Assembly (NCBI GenBank): GCA_964036195.1
Contig: OZ038457.1
Span: forward strand, 21,603,147-21,667,146
Direction: 5' to 3'
DNA: 64,000 bases
Origin: Sphaerolaimus hirsutus
Lineage: Eukaryota; Nematoda; Chromadorea; Monhysterida; Sphaerolaimidae
Part shown: positions 12,268 through 24,092 of the stretch, piece by piece
How the letters are laid out: the number at the start of each line of letters is the position of its first letter
How positions within the stretch are numbered: position 1 is the stretch's first letter
Program-made: the position numbers and the translations under genes
Notes under the pieces: generated by a model
The model's database searches: none
Seen by the model: only the letters and a program-made list of their open reading frames with translations
What the model was told of the DNA's origin: nothing

Positions 12268-12998
12268 TACACTCCTAGAAAAATGTCTTTATCCCTTTGA
12301 TTGTTTTGGTTCAATGGCGAACCAAACATTGAATATGGGTCACTGAGGGGTGGAACTCATACAAAGGAGGGGTAATTATGTCAACCCCCCACAGTAGAAA
12401 GATTGCCCCCTCCTGGGTATATAGTCAGTATGTCGTAACCGTGAACGCAGTGCCTTCCGCGATTTTTTCGCTTTTTTACATTTCGCCAAATGCGCGCGGC
12501 CGAGAGCTGGCACGGTGCCATTTTATTTTGTTCATTAATTCAAAAATACGCACCATGCCCGGTCGATTTGTCTGCCGAGAGACGGCAGACGATTTTGAAC
12601 ACGATGCGGAATCAGTGCGAGTGCAGAGTATCAAGTCCACCGCGTATTTGTACCATTTTGAATACAAATTCGCGAAGTTATAAATATTTGAGCAGTGCAT
12701 CGTTTTTCGCATCACATCGCAGTCTTTTTCATCGTTTGATCATGTTTTTTTTCTTGTTTTAACATTTTCATGGAAGGGATAAAGACTTTTTTCCACCGGA
12801 AATTTGACTTTGGATCGCTGTCAAACGAGCAGCAAAGCGCACTGAAGCCTAAAAATCGACATGTGGCATGAAGGCACCTTTGTCTACCTATAAGAATTCA
12901 ACCTTTGTAATACCCACACTGGTCACATGTTATCAGGGGAGACATTGAATTTTTTTTGTTCCCGATAAGGAGGATAAAGACATTTTTCCAGGAGTGTA
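12268..12998. mobile_element. TIR element with probable TA target duplication
   Basis: Left end TACACTCCTAGAAAAATGTC, right end GACATTTTTCCAGGAGTGTA, inverted copies with one mismatch. TA at each outer edge suits Tc1/mariner-type insertion. The 731-base interior holds a CpG-rich patch (12450-12640) with no transposase frame, so it is non-autonomous. Confidence 0.75.
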
Positions 12999-13662
12999 CT
13001 TTGCAATAGAATGAACCATAAATATCTCAAAAATGTTATTTTTATCATGGTATTGGGCCCATACACACTGGCCCAGACAGTCAAAATTTACAAAGTTGAC
13101 ACAATATTTTTAACACATTCGAGTTTAACAGTTGTGAACACAGTTGTTAACAGTTGGTGTAGTCCGTGAACTGAGGTTGACAGAGATGAAAAATAATTCA
13201 TTCAGGTAAACTCAAATGTGTGATCCATCAGTTTTGGAAATTTTTCAATTCGTGGTGACATTTACATTGCTATCGCTGCCGGTGTACATTTTTATTGCAC
13301 ACTTTTGCAGGCACCTTTATTTGTCAAAATACTGCAGCTTTCTTATTATAGCATTCAGTAAACTACTTTACTTGTGTTGTGTGGTAAATCGTATACAAGG
13401 TTTTTACTTGTCATCTTAAGACATTATTAGTATTTTTCATTGTTCTTTAATTAACCTAGATAATTGCTTCTGAATTGCGACCGTGTAGCCAAGTACCTTT
13501 TCCAGTTAATTTACTTTAGTATTACAATTTTGTTCCAGTTCTAAAGGGTCGATTACAGCTGTTTGCGAACTATTATGTCATAAAATTTGTGGCAATAACT
13601 TTCCGCAACGTAAACTTATTGTATTTTTCGCGAGTACTTCAACTTATGTGTTCAACCTTATC

Positions 13663-14395
13663 AAGCTGATATTACATCTCAGCGTAAAATGATGACGTAA
13701 AATGAAGTCATAAAATTTATAAAAATTAGTGTGGATGATGCTATACTCGGCGTACATGATACTCTGCCCTCGCACTGATTTATGTCTCGTGTTGGAAGCG
13801 TGCCAATGATCATTAAATCATGCAATTTCCATAAAAAGATGAAAAAAATGCATGGATGTGTATATGTTAATGAATAACACTATAACAACAATCAATTTTG
13901 TCATCTTTTTATGAAACTCGCACGCGTTAACCATCGTTGGCACACTTCCAGCTGGAACCACGCGTGCAAGGTGTAAAGTAAGCGGAGTATACAGGTCTCC
14001 AATTTTTTCTTGATAATATATGTATCAATACCTTAATTGTGAATTGTGAATACTGAGTGTTATCAGTCACAGCTAGATCAAATTGAAAAATTCAATTGTT
14101 TTCATTTTACACCAGGGAACTAATTTTACATTTTACATCAACGATTTCATCCAACCATTGATGTAAAATGTAAAATTAGTTCCCTGACATAAAATTATGA
14201 CAGAATGGAAAAAATTGAATTTTTCAATTTGCTCTAGCTGTGGCTGATAAAACTCAGTATTGGTCACAATTAAGGTATTGATACATACATTATCCATAAT
14301 AAATTGGAGACAAGTAGCATCATCCACACTCATTCAAATTAATTTTACAACTTCATTTTACATCATCATTTTACGCTGAACTGTAATCTCAGCTT
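13663..14395. mobile_element. Large inverted-repeat (foldback) element
   Basis: Left arm from AAGCTGATATTACATCTCAG, right arm ending in the near complement. The centre (about 14112-14188) is a hairpin with GGAACTAATTTTACATTTTA and its complement. The left arm is interrupted by a smaller element at 13744-13989, absent from the right arm. Confidence 0.8.
13744..13989. mobile_element. Mariner-like MITE inserted in a foldback arm, TA duplication
   Basis: Element TACTCGGCGTAC...AGCGGAGTA flanked by TA on both sides. The other arm of the host foldback shows the empty site (GATGATGCTACTTGTCTCC). A close copy lies at 40874-41117. The interior has inverted GGAAGCGTGCCAA motifs. Confidence 0.85.
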
Positions 14396-14777
14396 TATAC
14401 CCGGATCAAAGCAAAAATGCAACAGAAAATAAATTTTATCAATTTTACGTACCTATCTACATTTGGAGGTAATACGGTATTACGTCATAATAGGTATTTC
14501 GCAACACGATATTAGCTGTAGTCGCGCCTTAAAGAATTGTTCCTTTGATTACTGCGAGAATTGTTCCATTTTCAAGTACCTTTCCGCTGGCTTTTAAATA
14601 AGCTCTTTTCTAATTAACGCAGCGTGTTAATAAGTAACACGTTGAAAGTAAGTGTCAGGTTATTTGTCTGGAAAATTCCAAGAGTCTTGCGATCTATTTT
14701 TAATCTAGTGAATTTTTGGTAAATACTTATTCACTAGGTAGACATTTTGCAATTTCGCCATTTTACACAATACAGCA

Positions 14778-14945
14778 CGCCAGGCGCCAATATACCATGG
14801 CGCGGTGCCGTCATAGGGGATTTTGGGGTTAGCATTTTTGGGGGGGGGGGGTTCACGCGCCGGCGGGTGAACCCCCCCCCCCCAAAATGCTAACCCCCAA
14901 AATCCCCTATGACGGCACCGCGCCATGGTATATTGGCGCCTGGCG
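14778..14945. repeat. Near-perfect hairpin, about 80-base arms
   Basis: Left arm from CGCCAGGCGCCAATATACCA; right arm is its complement ending in TGGCGCCTGGCG. The loop is centred on CGCGCCGG, with runs of G and C beside it. The near identity of the arms suggests recent origin. Confidence 0.85.
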
Positions 14946-15146
14946 CCCTTGGAGCTCGGCGCCATTTTTTTTCCTGTGCTTCCTTGGAGCCCGACGGCAT
15001 TTTTCGAATGGCGTTATGGCGCCATTGGTGCTTGACGCACCCTTTTTTGGCATTTTTCCACCACTACCGTATTTGATCTACTAGAACAGCATACCTACAC
15101 TACCTCCTATAGAAGAGAACCTCCAATAGAACGCTGGGTTATGGTG

Positions 15147-16245
15147 TGTAACATTATCGTAAAATGTAAAACCTTTAATATTTAAGTTAACTTTCTCATG
15201 TTCGCTTTTATATTTAATTAATTCAATTTATTAAGATTCTATTTTAATTCACATTCCATTTTTAACATCTTCACATTCGTTATTTAATATCTCAAGCGAC
15301 GTTGTTTACAACGTGCGCTTTACATCGCTCACATATTTAGATCTTAGTCATTGCTCACATTCCGCCACATTTCCTTGACAAGCAGCATGCAAATACGCCG
15401 TCATGTTTATGTTAAGCGGCGGGCTCGCCCCAAGCGGGGGGCCGGGCCCGCGCGCGCCATTTCAAATGCTGTCTGGCTTGTCTCACATTTTCACTATCTT
15501 GTCAGTTTAGCTCGCTTTTCATCGGAGAAGCGAGCGGGCAAGGATTGAACTTTCACAATTGGAAATGTTGGGTAAAAATCGGAGATTAGAGCCGACCGAT
15601 TGGCGCCGACCCAATCGCCATCGGTCTGGCCCTTAAAAGCCGATTTCACAGCTAGAATCGGCAGTGTTTGCAACCTCGTCAACTTCACACGAATCTCTTC
15701 CTAGGATCTAAATAAGCGCCGTTGTCACTTTATTAAGTCGCTTGTTTTTGGTGCTAAGTTTAACTCTTGGTGCTTTAAGTCACCTCAGTGCTTTATTCAC
15801 ACCTGCGCTGTTTGAGGTGCTTTGTTCACAACCGCGCCACTTAATTGTCGCCTTTTGTCGTAATTAAGTGCCTTCTTTAAATTGCCTTAGTTCTACGGTA
15901 ATTAGAGTTTATTTTACGCTTTATTTAAGTAATTAATTTAGTTGTAAATTAATTCCTTTATTTACGTATATTTTTATATATATTTTATTTACACTTATTT
16001 CTTTGTATTTAATTGTCTAAATAAAAACGTTTGTCAAAACCTTTGGTAATCAATCTAAATTTGCTTCACACTAACTCACATCAATTCATTTCAACTCAAC
16101 TAATCACATTTTGATAAAATAACGGAACGTCAACTAAGAGACGACGCTTCACGTCAACTTTCATACGTTCACATTTGTCCTCTTCCTCGGTTAGGAATAG
16201 GAGCTAGTTCACAAGTCACTTCAACAAGTTCCGTATTATTTTACA
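15147..16245 (+). mobile_element. Candidate 5' LTR of the BEL/Pao element
   Basis: Placed because it precedes the gag frame, starts TGTAAC, ends TTTTACA directly before a TGG primer-site candidate, and holds AATAAA at about 16019. No second LTR is available (assembly gap), so the start is a guess. Confidence 0.35.
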
Positions 16246-16263
16246 TGGCGCAGCGAGCAGGGT
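16246..16263 (+). other. Candidate tRNA primer-binding site
   Basis: TGGCGCAGCGAGCAGGGT directly follows the putative LTR end ACA, as expected for a site pairing with a tRNA 3' CCA end. The tRNA was not identified. Confidence 0.4.
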
Positions 16264-16521
16264 GACTAATTAACTAATTGGTCACTCTAATTAAGTCGTC
16301 TCGCGCGAAATTTCATTGGAAATTGAGTTTCACAGCCTGAGTCACACGCACGGGGTTACGGTAACATGGTTTTGGACGCAAAATCGTTAGTAGCGCGTGC
16401 ATATTTACTTACGATTTTACAAGTACAAGTCACAAGTAACGAAATATTTATTTTATTATTTTATTTCGTTCACAGCTAGCTACCACATTGCTAATAAGCA
16501 ACCCATCGATCGACATTTGCC

Positions 16522-19500
16522 ATGGAAGAACGCCTACGCGTTCAGAGAGGCGCCCCAGCCGCCGCAGCTATGCCTTTGAGCAACGTAGATGAGTCCGACA
16601 CAACTCATCCGTTGACTCACCGGGCGTTGACTGGAGTGTGCAACGGTGTGCTACGATTCACAACCAAACCGATTCCTAAAATCGTCAAAGACGAGTCACA
16701 ACCTGCCACAGTAAACTTACGCGCGGCGGAGGAAGTATTAGAATTACTTCAAGCTTACGTCTACCAAGCCAAGCTGAAACGCTCGGACCTGTCTACAGCT
16801 ATGGACAGATTCACATCTATTGTCCAAGATCACATCACAAGCTTGGACAGAGACCAAGATGGAGTGGCCGAGGAAGTAAAGAGCGCCAACGCAAAACTGG
16901 AGCGCGCGCTCTACTCGGGCTCGAACAACGTGATGATGCTCATGGATGAGCTGGAATCGAGGATGGCGACCGCCCAAGCGCAAATCAAATCCGCGGAAAG
17001 GTTGATACTTTCCTTGAAAGGTCAGTCAACTGTTGATTTAACTACTCAACCCCCTTCACAACCACCTTATAACAATGTCAACATGGGAAGTAGTTCTCAA
17101 CCTTCACAACCAGAAACATTGTTAAAGTTACCTAAAATCGAGCTTGCTAAATATAACGGCGATCCGTTAGAATGGGCAGCTTGGTGGGAAATATTTCGAG
17201 CTCAAATTCACGACTGAGATAATTTGTCAAATGGTATGAAATATACATACCTTAAGCTCAGCCTTATCGGTCCAGCAGCGGAACTGCTGGCCGGATTAAA
17301 AGGTGATGGTCGAGATTACATCACAGCGGTTACCATGTTACAATCAAACTTTGGTGAAACGCATCGGGTACAAGCAGCCCTTTGGGATAAATTGTATTCA
17401 CTCGAAAAGCCTTCGTCAAGAGGAGACTCCCTCACAAATTTCACACGAACCCTTTTGTCAACTCTCAATCAACTAAAAGAAAGGGGTGAAAGTGTCGATT
17501 CTGGTGCTGTGTTAAGAATAATTCGTGGTTATCTCCCCGATAATATTGTTCTTGCCGTCACAGAAGAACACCGGAATTCGATGCGCACTGCTGAAACCGG
17601 CGACACAGAACTCACAGTCGTCAGGTTTGTTGATGCATTAACTACCATTGCTCGTGCTCGGTTAGATGCGATGAAAACTGAACAACAAAGTTCACAATCT
17701 TCAACTGTTGTTCAGAAATCACAAAATTCATCGATAAAAAAGCCACAAAATGGAGGTGGTTGGCAACAGCAAAAGAAAAAGGGAAATAAATCACAAAATA
17801 CCTTTTCAAAACAAAAACCTATTCACAATACGGTTGCTTTTGCTAGTACCAATGCTAACGCTGGTAAACCACAAGGAAAAAATAAAAATTCCACTCAACC
17901 TCCCAGAACTCCCGCGGGCGGAGCGATTAGTCAAAAGCAGTTTTCACAACCTGCTGCTGATTATCGCAAGCCGAAATTCGAGTGCTTGTTCTGTGGCATC
18001 AAAGAGCACTACACCACCGATTGCCCTCAATACGTCACACCGAGAGAGCGCATTGAACGGTTGCAAGCTTTGGGCGACGTGTGCACGCGATGCACACGCA
18101 GAGGCCATCAAGCGGAACAGTGCACTCAAAGACTGAGTTGCTACTATTGTCGCCAGATCGGCCAGCATCACGGGGCGTTCTGTCCTACTAGACAGGCACC
18201 CGCAAGGCATCAGGTAAACAATTCACAAAATAAAGCCTTTGTCAAAGCAACGAGCGCTAATTTTGTCAACGCTCAGGTAATCACAACGGGCGCGGCTTCG
18301 TCACATGCACCGCCATCGTATCCGCCTTCACACACAGAACCGATGAGCGTGTGTGTCATCCCCCCAGACAAGAACGATTTTCGGTGGAGACAGCAGACGC
18401 TGTACCAGATGGACATGGACGGCCCGCTGGACATGGGCGAATGGCCGAAGCCCGCTAACGAGCTCCAGGCGAGAGCTCAAGAGGAAGCCCGCAAGTATCA
18501 CAGCGAAAACAAGCTGTGGACGACGCTTCGTGCCAACCTCATCCAGGACGGCACAGACATGGAGACCGTCGAAGCTAAAATCTGCGGCTTCCAGCAGAAA
18601 CGGTACGAGGTGTACCCACACCTCAACCCGAACCAAATGTCATCGTCGGTGCCACTTCAACCTAGTCACAGGCCCACTGTGGAGGTGCTGAGCGCACAAG
18701 CGGGTTACGGTAACCCCAACACCACTACCAGGCAGCAGGCCGAACAAGAATGTGAGTTCGATTTTGCGCCTATTGTTTGTTTGCAAGTGGCCCAGGCTTC
18801 ATTAGTTAATAAAGACGCTGAATTAAATCGAGTCACAGATCCTTTGTTAATATTCTTTGACACGGGATGCGAATATTCATACATTAAAGCATCCGTGGCA
18901 AATGAGTATAACTTTGAAAACAAAGGAGATGTTGTTCTTCAAATGAACGTGTTTGCGACAAAAACGCCAGTCACAGTCAATACGTTTTTGATCGAGGCAG
19001 TCATGCCTATTTACAAACACGTTGACAATAAGGGCAATATGTTACAAATTCCACTCACCTTACGTGCAGTCGATAATTTGGCGACATATGCATGCCCACC
19101 TCCTTTGTCACAAGATGACAAAACAGTCATTTATATTGTGTACGGTGAACATGCACAAGAACAATTCGCGGAACCGCTTGAATTGACAGAAATGACTGAT
19201 GAGTTTTGTCACAAATTATGTCAACCAGATGTAGTCATTGGTCAAGACTATTATTGGAAGTTCGATATTCGACCAACAGAAATCGAACTCCCATCTGGAT
19301 TGATCATTGTCGAATCGATACTTGGATTGATGCTTGGCGGAAATGCGTCATCACAGTCATTTGTCACAACACCCGACATTTCGCCACATCAATTCATGGT
19401 ATCATGCAGTTCACATGCATCATCAGCTGTTGCCGTTGGTCAAGAGACATTATTTCAATTTCACAGTCTCGAGTCAATAGGTATCACAGATGATCCATTA

Positions 19501-20603
19501 TCACACGATGATGACATAGCTGAACAGTTAATTCTGGAATCAATTACTCTTGATCCAGAAACTGGGCGCTATAGCGTAGATTGGCCATTCAAATCAACAA
19601 TTCACGAATTGCCAACCAACAACTCAGAAGCGTTTCGCTGCTTTCTGTCACTGTTAAAACGGTTTCAAAAAGATCCCGATTTATTCGCTACATACGCGAA
19701 AGTCATCTCAGATCAACTTCACAAAGGTGTCATAGAACCCGTCTATGGTTCACAGGATGGTTTGCAAGAACACATCTTACCTCACCAACCTGTCATCACA
19801 CCTGGCAGATCGACAACATGTCGAATAGTGTATGATGGTTCTGCAGGCAAGCCAAGTCTCAACAATTGCTTATTTCGAGGCCCAGTTCTCACACCACTGG
19901 CGCTCGGATTAATGCTTTGTTTCAGAGCCGGAAAAGTAGTGTTATTAGCAGACATTGAGAAAGCATTTTTACAAATTGCTCTTCACCCAAAATCACGCGC
20001 TTTCACAAAATTTTATTGGCTGCGTGATGACACTATTCCGACTCACAAAGACAATATTCAAATGATGCAATTCACAAGGGTGCTATTTGGTCTCACATGC
20101 AGTCCATCCATTTTGTCGACTGTTATTAAATATCACCTAGAAGCGGAATTAGCTCACATGCATCCCGCTGATTCACACGAACGAGCGAAATTGGAACTGT
20201 TGCTCAACAGCATTTACGTTGATAATTTAGTTATCAGCGTAGATGATGAAAAATATGCAATACAGCTCTACCGCTTAATTAAAGCTGTTTTTGCAAGAGC
20301 AAATTTCAACATGCGCGAATGGATGACAAATTCACGTACGGTTTCCGAGAAAATCAAACCTGATGATCTTAACCCGAAACAGTCACAATACATCAAAGTA
20401 ATGGGTCTTGTTTACGATCACATAGAAGACACCATTGCGGTGCCAGCTCCTAAGAAAGATTTCACGCTCATTGTCACAGCAACACGCCGCAATTTGAATA
20501 AATTGCTGGCTTCAACATACGACCCTATTGGCATCACAGCACCCGCGTTATTTCGGTTGAAATTTCGCGTGTCACAAATAATTCAAAGGTGCAATGTCAC
20601 AAC
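16522..20603 (+). pseudogene. BEL/Pao retrotransposon gag-pol, interrupted and truncated
   Basis: One frame runs from ATG 16522 to the assembly gap at 20604 except for a TGA at 17215-17217; both sides are in the same frame, so this is a single internal stop. Order seen: gag (including EWAAWWEIFRAQIHD just before the stop), CCHC-type zinc knuckles with Cys/His clusters (about 17985-18185), aspartic protease with FFDTGCEYSYIK (about 18855) and VVIGQDYYWKF of the peptidase A17 type (about 19230), then reverse transcriptase with CRIVYDGSAG (about 19818), LLADIEKAFLQI (about 19945) and the YVDN box (about 20217), and the DPIGITAPALFRLKF region that follows RT in this superfamily. RNase H, integrase and the 3' LTR are not in the window. 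Codon use is more GC-balanced than its surroundings, as expected of an insertion. Confidence 0.9.
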
Positions 20604-20803
20604 NNNNNNNNNNNNNNNNNNNNNNNNNNNNNNNNNNNNNNNNNNNNNNNNNNNNNNNNNNNNNNNNNNNNNNNNNNNNNNNNNNNNNNNNNNNNNNNNN
20701 NNNNNNNNNNNNNNNNNNNNNNNNNNNNNNNNNNNNNNNNNNNNNNNNNNNNNNNNNNNNNNNNNNNNNNNNNNNNNNNNNNNNNNNNNNNNNNNNNNNN
20801 NNN
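20604..20803. other. Assembly gap (200 N)
   Basis: Exactly 200 N, the usual placeholder for unknown length. The pol frame enters on the left; the sequence on the right is not recognisably BEL/Pao, so the true gap may be kilobases. Confidence 0.9.
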
Positions 20804-21427
20804 CAAATGCAGTGCAGTGTGTGAAACGCAAATAAATACAACCTAATATTATCCTATGGCAGTGACAACAGATAATCTTACATAATGTAATTCTGAGAAA
20901 AAATAACCCACTCCTTTGAATAAATCCTCCCCTTTGAATAACTCCCCCTCAAAAACTTTGCCGAAAAAAAAACTTCCCTGGGGTCTTATTCGAGCATATA
21001 CGATACACAAATATTTATTTACGTGGAACGAGCAATTTCGTTCGCAATCAGCTGCAGCCGGGAGAATTGAAGCTATCGGCGCCGGGCGGCCAGTTCCACA
21101 TGTGCAAACTTGCAGCAAATCAATCAGTGGCACATCGAAGGTTAAACGATCGAATTCGAATTGCAGTGCCGGCGGCCGCGGCGGCAGACTTTACGTGTGA
21201 AGAGAAACTTGGTGCTGAAAGATTTGTGGAATTTTCATGGTTTTTTTGTTGGGTGAATTGGTTTCGTGTGTACTGCAAAGGTTTTGTTTTACTATTTCAC
21301 TCAGGTTTTGTTATATTTCATTTCATATTTCTTCAATTTCATATTTTACTCAAACATGTTAGTAAAATGAGCAAATGAACATGTATTTTTTACCGACCTA
21401 GTAAACCTCCGTAAACATTTATTGAAT
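20804..21427. other. Intergenic; remnant of TACC-family MITE
   Basis: 20905-21005 has CTTTGAATAA / CTCCCC blocks and ends near TTATTCGAGCATATACG, a diverged member of the 1863-2019 family. The frame at 21067-21378 looks like chance. Confidence 0.5.
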
Positions 21428-21851
21428 CCCATAAAAAATGGCTAAAGCCAACAAAAAGTGGACGCCATGTCCAAACATGTATGCTTTTGAATGCAGAAAA
21501 AAAATATATCATAAATATCTTGCCATTTTAAGATTGAGCTATCAAAAGAAGTATATCAAGGTTAATTTATACCTTTATTAATGGTATAGGCTATCAACAC
21601 AGCAAATTGTATCCTTGTGATACAATTTGCTGTGTTGATAGCCTATACCATTAATAAAGGTATAAATTAACCTTGATATACTTCTTTTGATAGCTCAATC
21701 TTAAAATGGCAAGATATTTGTGAAATATTACTTTTGATAGCTCAATCTTAAAATGGCAAGATATTTATGATATATTACTTTTCTGCATTTAAAAGCATAC
21801 ATGCTTGGACATGGCGTCCACTTTTTGTTGGCTTTAGCCATTTTTTATGGG
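21428..21851. mobile_element. Foldback element with about 100-base near-perfect central hairpin
   Basis: Outer ends CCCATAAAAAATGGCTAAAG and its complement. The centre has arms that meet at GTATC-CTTGT-GATAC, a five-base loop. The right arm has a 50-base duplication (ACTTTTGATAGCTCAATCTT appears twice near 21680-21750). A partial extra copy of the right end follows at 21852-21935. Confidence 0.85.
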
Positions 21852-21954
21852 ATATATTACTTTGTGCATTCAAAAGCATACACATGTTTTGCTGCAGCGT
21901 CCAATTTTTGTTGGTTTCAGCCATTTTTGGGGGATCACAAATATGTCAAAATGA

Positions 21955-22065
21955 CTGTCAGAATATCGAAAAAATGGTCGATATTCGATTTTTTTTTTTA
22001 ATTTTCGATATCGATATTCGATATGAAAAAATGGTCGATATCCGATACGATATATTGTCCCAACC
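21955..22065. repeat. CGATATTCGATAT simple-repeat element end
   Basis: Repeated CGATAT and ATCGAAAA phrases up to CGATATATTGTCCCAACCC. The same repeat occurs at 58060-58275. Confidence 0.6.
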
Positions 22066-22260
22066 CTACCGGTACGCACAAATGCCCGGTATGCACAGAG
22101 CATCAGATTTGTGCGTACCGGGCATTTGTGCGTGGCGGGCTCAATTTTGTGCGTGCCGGGCGTTTGTGCGCGCCGGGCGTTTGTGCGTAGGAGGCCTGGC
22201 CCCTTGCAACAACTGTGAGAAGTACATGTTTGGAAACTGGCAGGGCGAGTGCAAGCTCTG
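22066..22260. repeat. Degenerate GTGCGTACCGGGCATTTG tandem units
   Basis: Five or so units of roughly 20 bases (GTGCG-x-CCGGGC-x-TTT) at 22075-22190. Open frames here are a product of the repeat. Confidence 0.55.
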
Positions 22261-22448
22261 GTGCCAATCCCAGACTCTGTAGGATGCCCTGTAAAATGTA
22301 AAATTTCTGCAAATGTCAAAACTCATGTAAAATGCCCAGCAAAATGGCAAAGATTTGCCACCTTCCAGGGCACTTTGCAAGACTTTAGATACTTTGCATG
22401 CCATTTGACATTTTACAAGGCATTTTACAGGGTCTGGGACTCCCCCAG
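22261..22448. mobile_element. Family A element
   Basis: Begins GTGCCAATCCCAGACTCTGT after CTCTG and ends GGTCTGGGACTCCCCCAG. It is the copy most like the one in the nine-exon gene. Flanking sequence spliced across it gives a stop in the frame that looks most protein-like, so I cannot show it is an intron. Confidence 0.75.
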
Positions 22449-22529
22449 AATCACCAGCGTTAGTTGGATTTAGCCACACTTACTACAGAAAGTGGTGCAG
22501 ATGGAATGATTGACCCACCTGAAGGTGAA

Positions 22530-22695
22530 AATAATGGTATATTCCAAAGCACAATGGCAAATATGGTGTGTAAAATTTTTACGTTTTTTACGTATTCCTT
22601 GGTATTTCAAAAATACCTTACGTTTTAGTATTTATACTTTTTATTTGGAAAAGGTATTTACGTTTACGTTTTCCAAAAATACCAGTATTTGCACA
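22530..22695. mobile_element. Right part of a hAT-like CAGAGTTG element
   Basis: TACG-rich sequence ending GCACAACTCTG, like the right ends at 24092 and 5513. Left end not found. Confidence 0.5.
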
Positions 22696-23101
22696 ACTCT
22701 GAATCCATCACAGCAATGGACCCGTATCTAATTGGCAAGGACACCAAATGTCAACTGGTTCCGATCCCGATAGTGCAATATTCATTTCAACACTATCTAA
22801 AGCTTCGTTTGCAACGTGACTCCAGAGTTGTTAAAAGGTACGTACGTTTACTCGAAAAATACGCGTACGCGCGTACGCGGTAAATACGTTTACATATACT
22901 TTTTAAAAAAATACCGTACGCACTCGTACGCGTACATTTTCAAAGCATACGCGTACATAAAATGTATTTCAGAAAATTCAATGTGGGGGATATTTATAAA
23001 GTGACTACAGTGCTATGTATTTACAGACGTGGTTCCGTTGAATATAAAAGATACGCGGGGGTAGCGTGCTTTAAAAATAAAAAAAACGCAACCAAATCAA
23101 A

Positions 23102-23230
23102 ATGGCTGCGGAGACAATCGAAGTGGCAACGAGTCGCGAGAGTGACGATGGAATGGATGATTCATCTGGTACCGCTGAAATCCCAGCTGGGGATGAACTG
23201 GGCTGGATGAAGCTGGGCACTGGTTTGTGT
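23102..23230 (+). pseudogene. Possible first exon of a hAT transposase
   Basis: ATG at 23102 opens an acidic frame beginning MAAETIEVATSRESDDG, 42 codons to a TAG. TATAAAA (23043-23049) lies about 55 bases upstream, and a donor-like GTTTGT follows GGGCACTG. The sister copy at 27360-27971 has a shortened, broken equivalent. No catalytic domain is present, so identity rests on location inside the element. Confidence 0.4.
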
Positions 23231-23391
23231 TAGGAAAAGGTTGCACCTCGCTCCCGAAACATTAGAGAAGGAGCTTTTCATTCGCTTCAATTATAAGAAG
23301 TGTTTCTAGTGATTTACCAGATTTGGATGAGTTAGGTTATATTTTTGTTGGCGCTATTCTTGCTATTTTTATCTCCTACAATAAAGAGACC

Positions 23392-24092
23392 CAGAGTTGC
23401 GAAAGTGTATTTACACTTACTCGAAATACCCGGGTAAATGGGTATTTATATTTACACTTACACTTTCATAAAATACCCATACACTTTTTTACACTTTCCT
23501 GAGCAAAATACCTGGGTACATAAAGTGTATTTTTTTTCTTTCAGATGGCCTGTTTTATGCTTTTGAGAATGCATAAAATAGGGTCATGTACAAAAAATAA
23601 CTGCACTTTAACTGTTCAATAACTGTTCATCATACTTTTGTAAAAAGGACATGATCAATTGAATTTCACCAGCTGGACACAAAGTCAACTGGCTTTTGCA
23701 TTGACATTTGCTGCATGCCTATTCTTGAATTTAAACAGTGTGTATTGCATTGCTTAATCAGTAAAATATCAACACTGAAAAAGAGCCATTATTAGGGAAC
23801 TTCATACCACTACAGTATTTGTTACAGTCTGAAATGCTTCATAAAAGGCAGTAAAATGTGAAATAATGCATAAAATGACAAATAAATTGATCTAAAGGTG
23901 AAAACAGTGGTGTTTTCCAATGCTCAACAGTGAGAGCTCTTTCTTAAAAAAAATTTACACTTACACTTTTTTTACACTTTCCTAGGTATTTTTAAAATAC
24001 CTTACACTTTTGGTATCCATACTCAAAATTTGGAAAGTGTATTTACACTTACACTTACACTTTCCAAAAATACCGGTATTTTAACAACTCTG
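23392..24092. mobile_element. hAT-like element nested in the previous one, duplication AAGAGACC
   Basis: Starts CAGAGTTGCGAAAGTG, ends TTTTAACAACTCTG; AAGAGACC lies at 23384-23391 and again at 24093-24100. In the inverted sister copy at about 27609-27640 the site is uninterrupted (one GGTCTCTT). Confidence 0.9.

Noticed and set aside
12378..12762. Overlapping frames in a CpG-rich patch
   Set aside because: Located inside the TIR element 12268-12998, no domain recognised and three frames open at once.
18328..18691. Frames overlapping the BEL/Pao gag region on both strands
   Set aside because: Shadows of the gag-pol frame.
20572..20846. Frames spanning the N run
   Set aside because: Artefact of translating N.
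22066..22479. Cys-rich frames such as that at 21767-22282
   Set aside because: Arise from the GTGCGTACCGGGC tandem units and a family A element; no splice-consistent gene.
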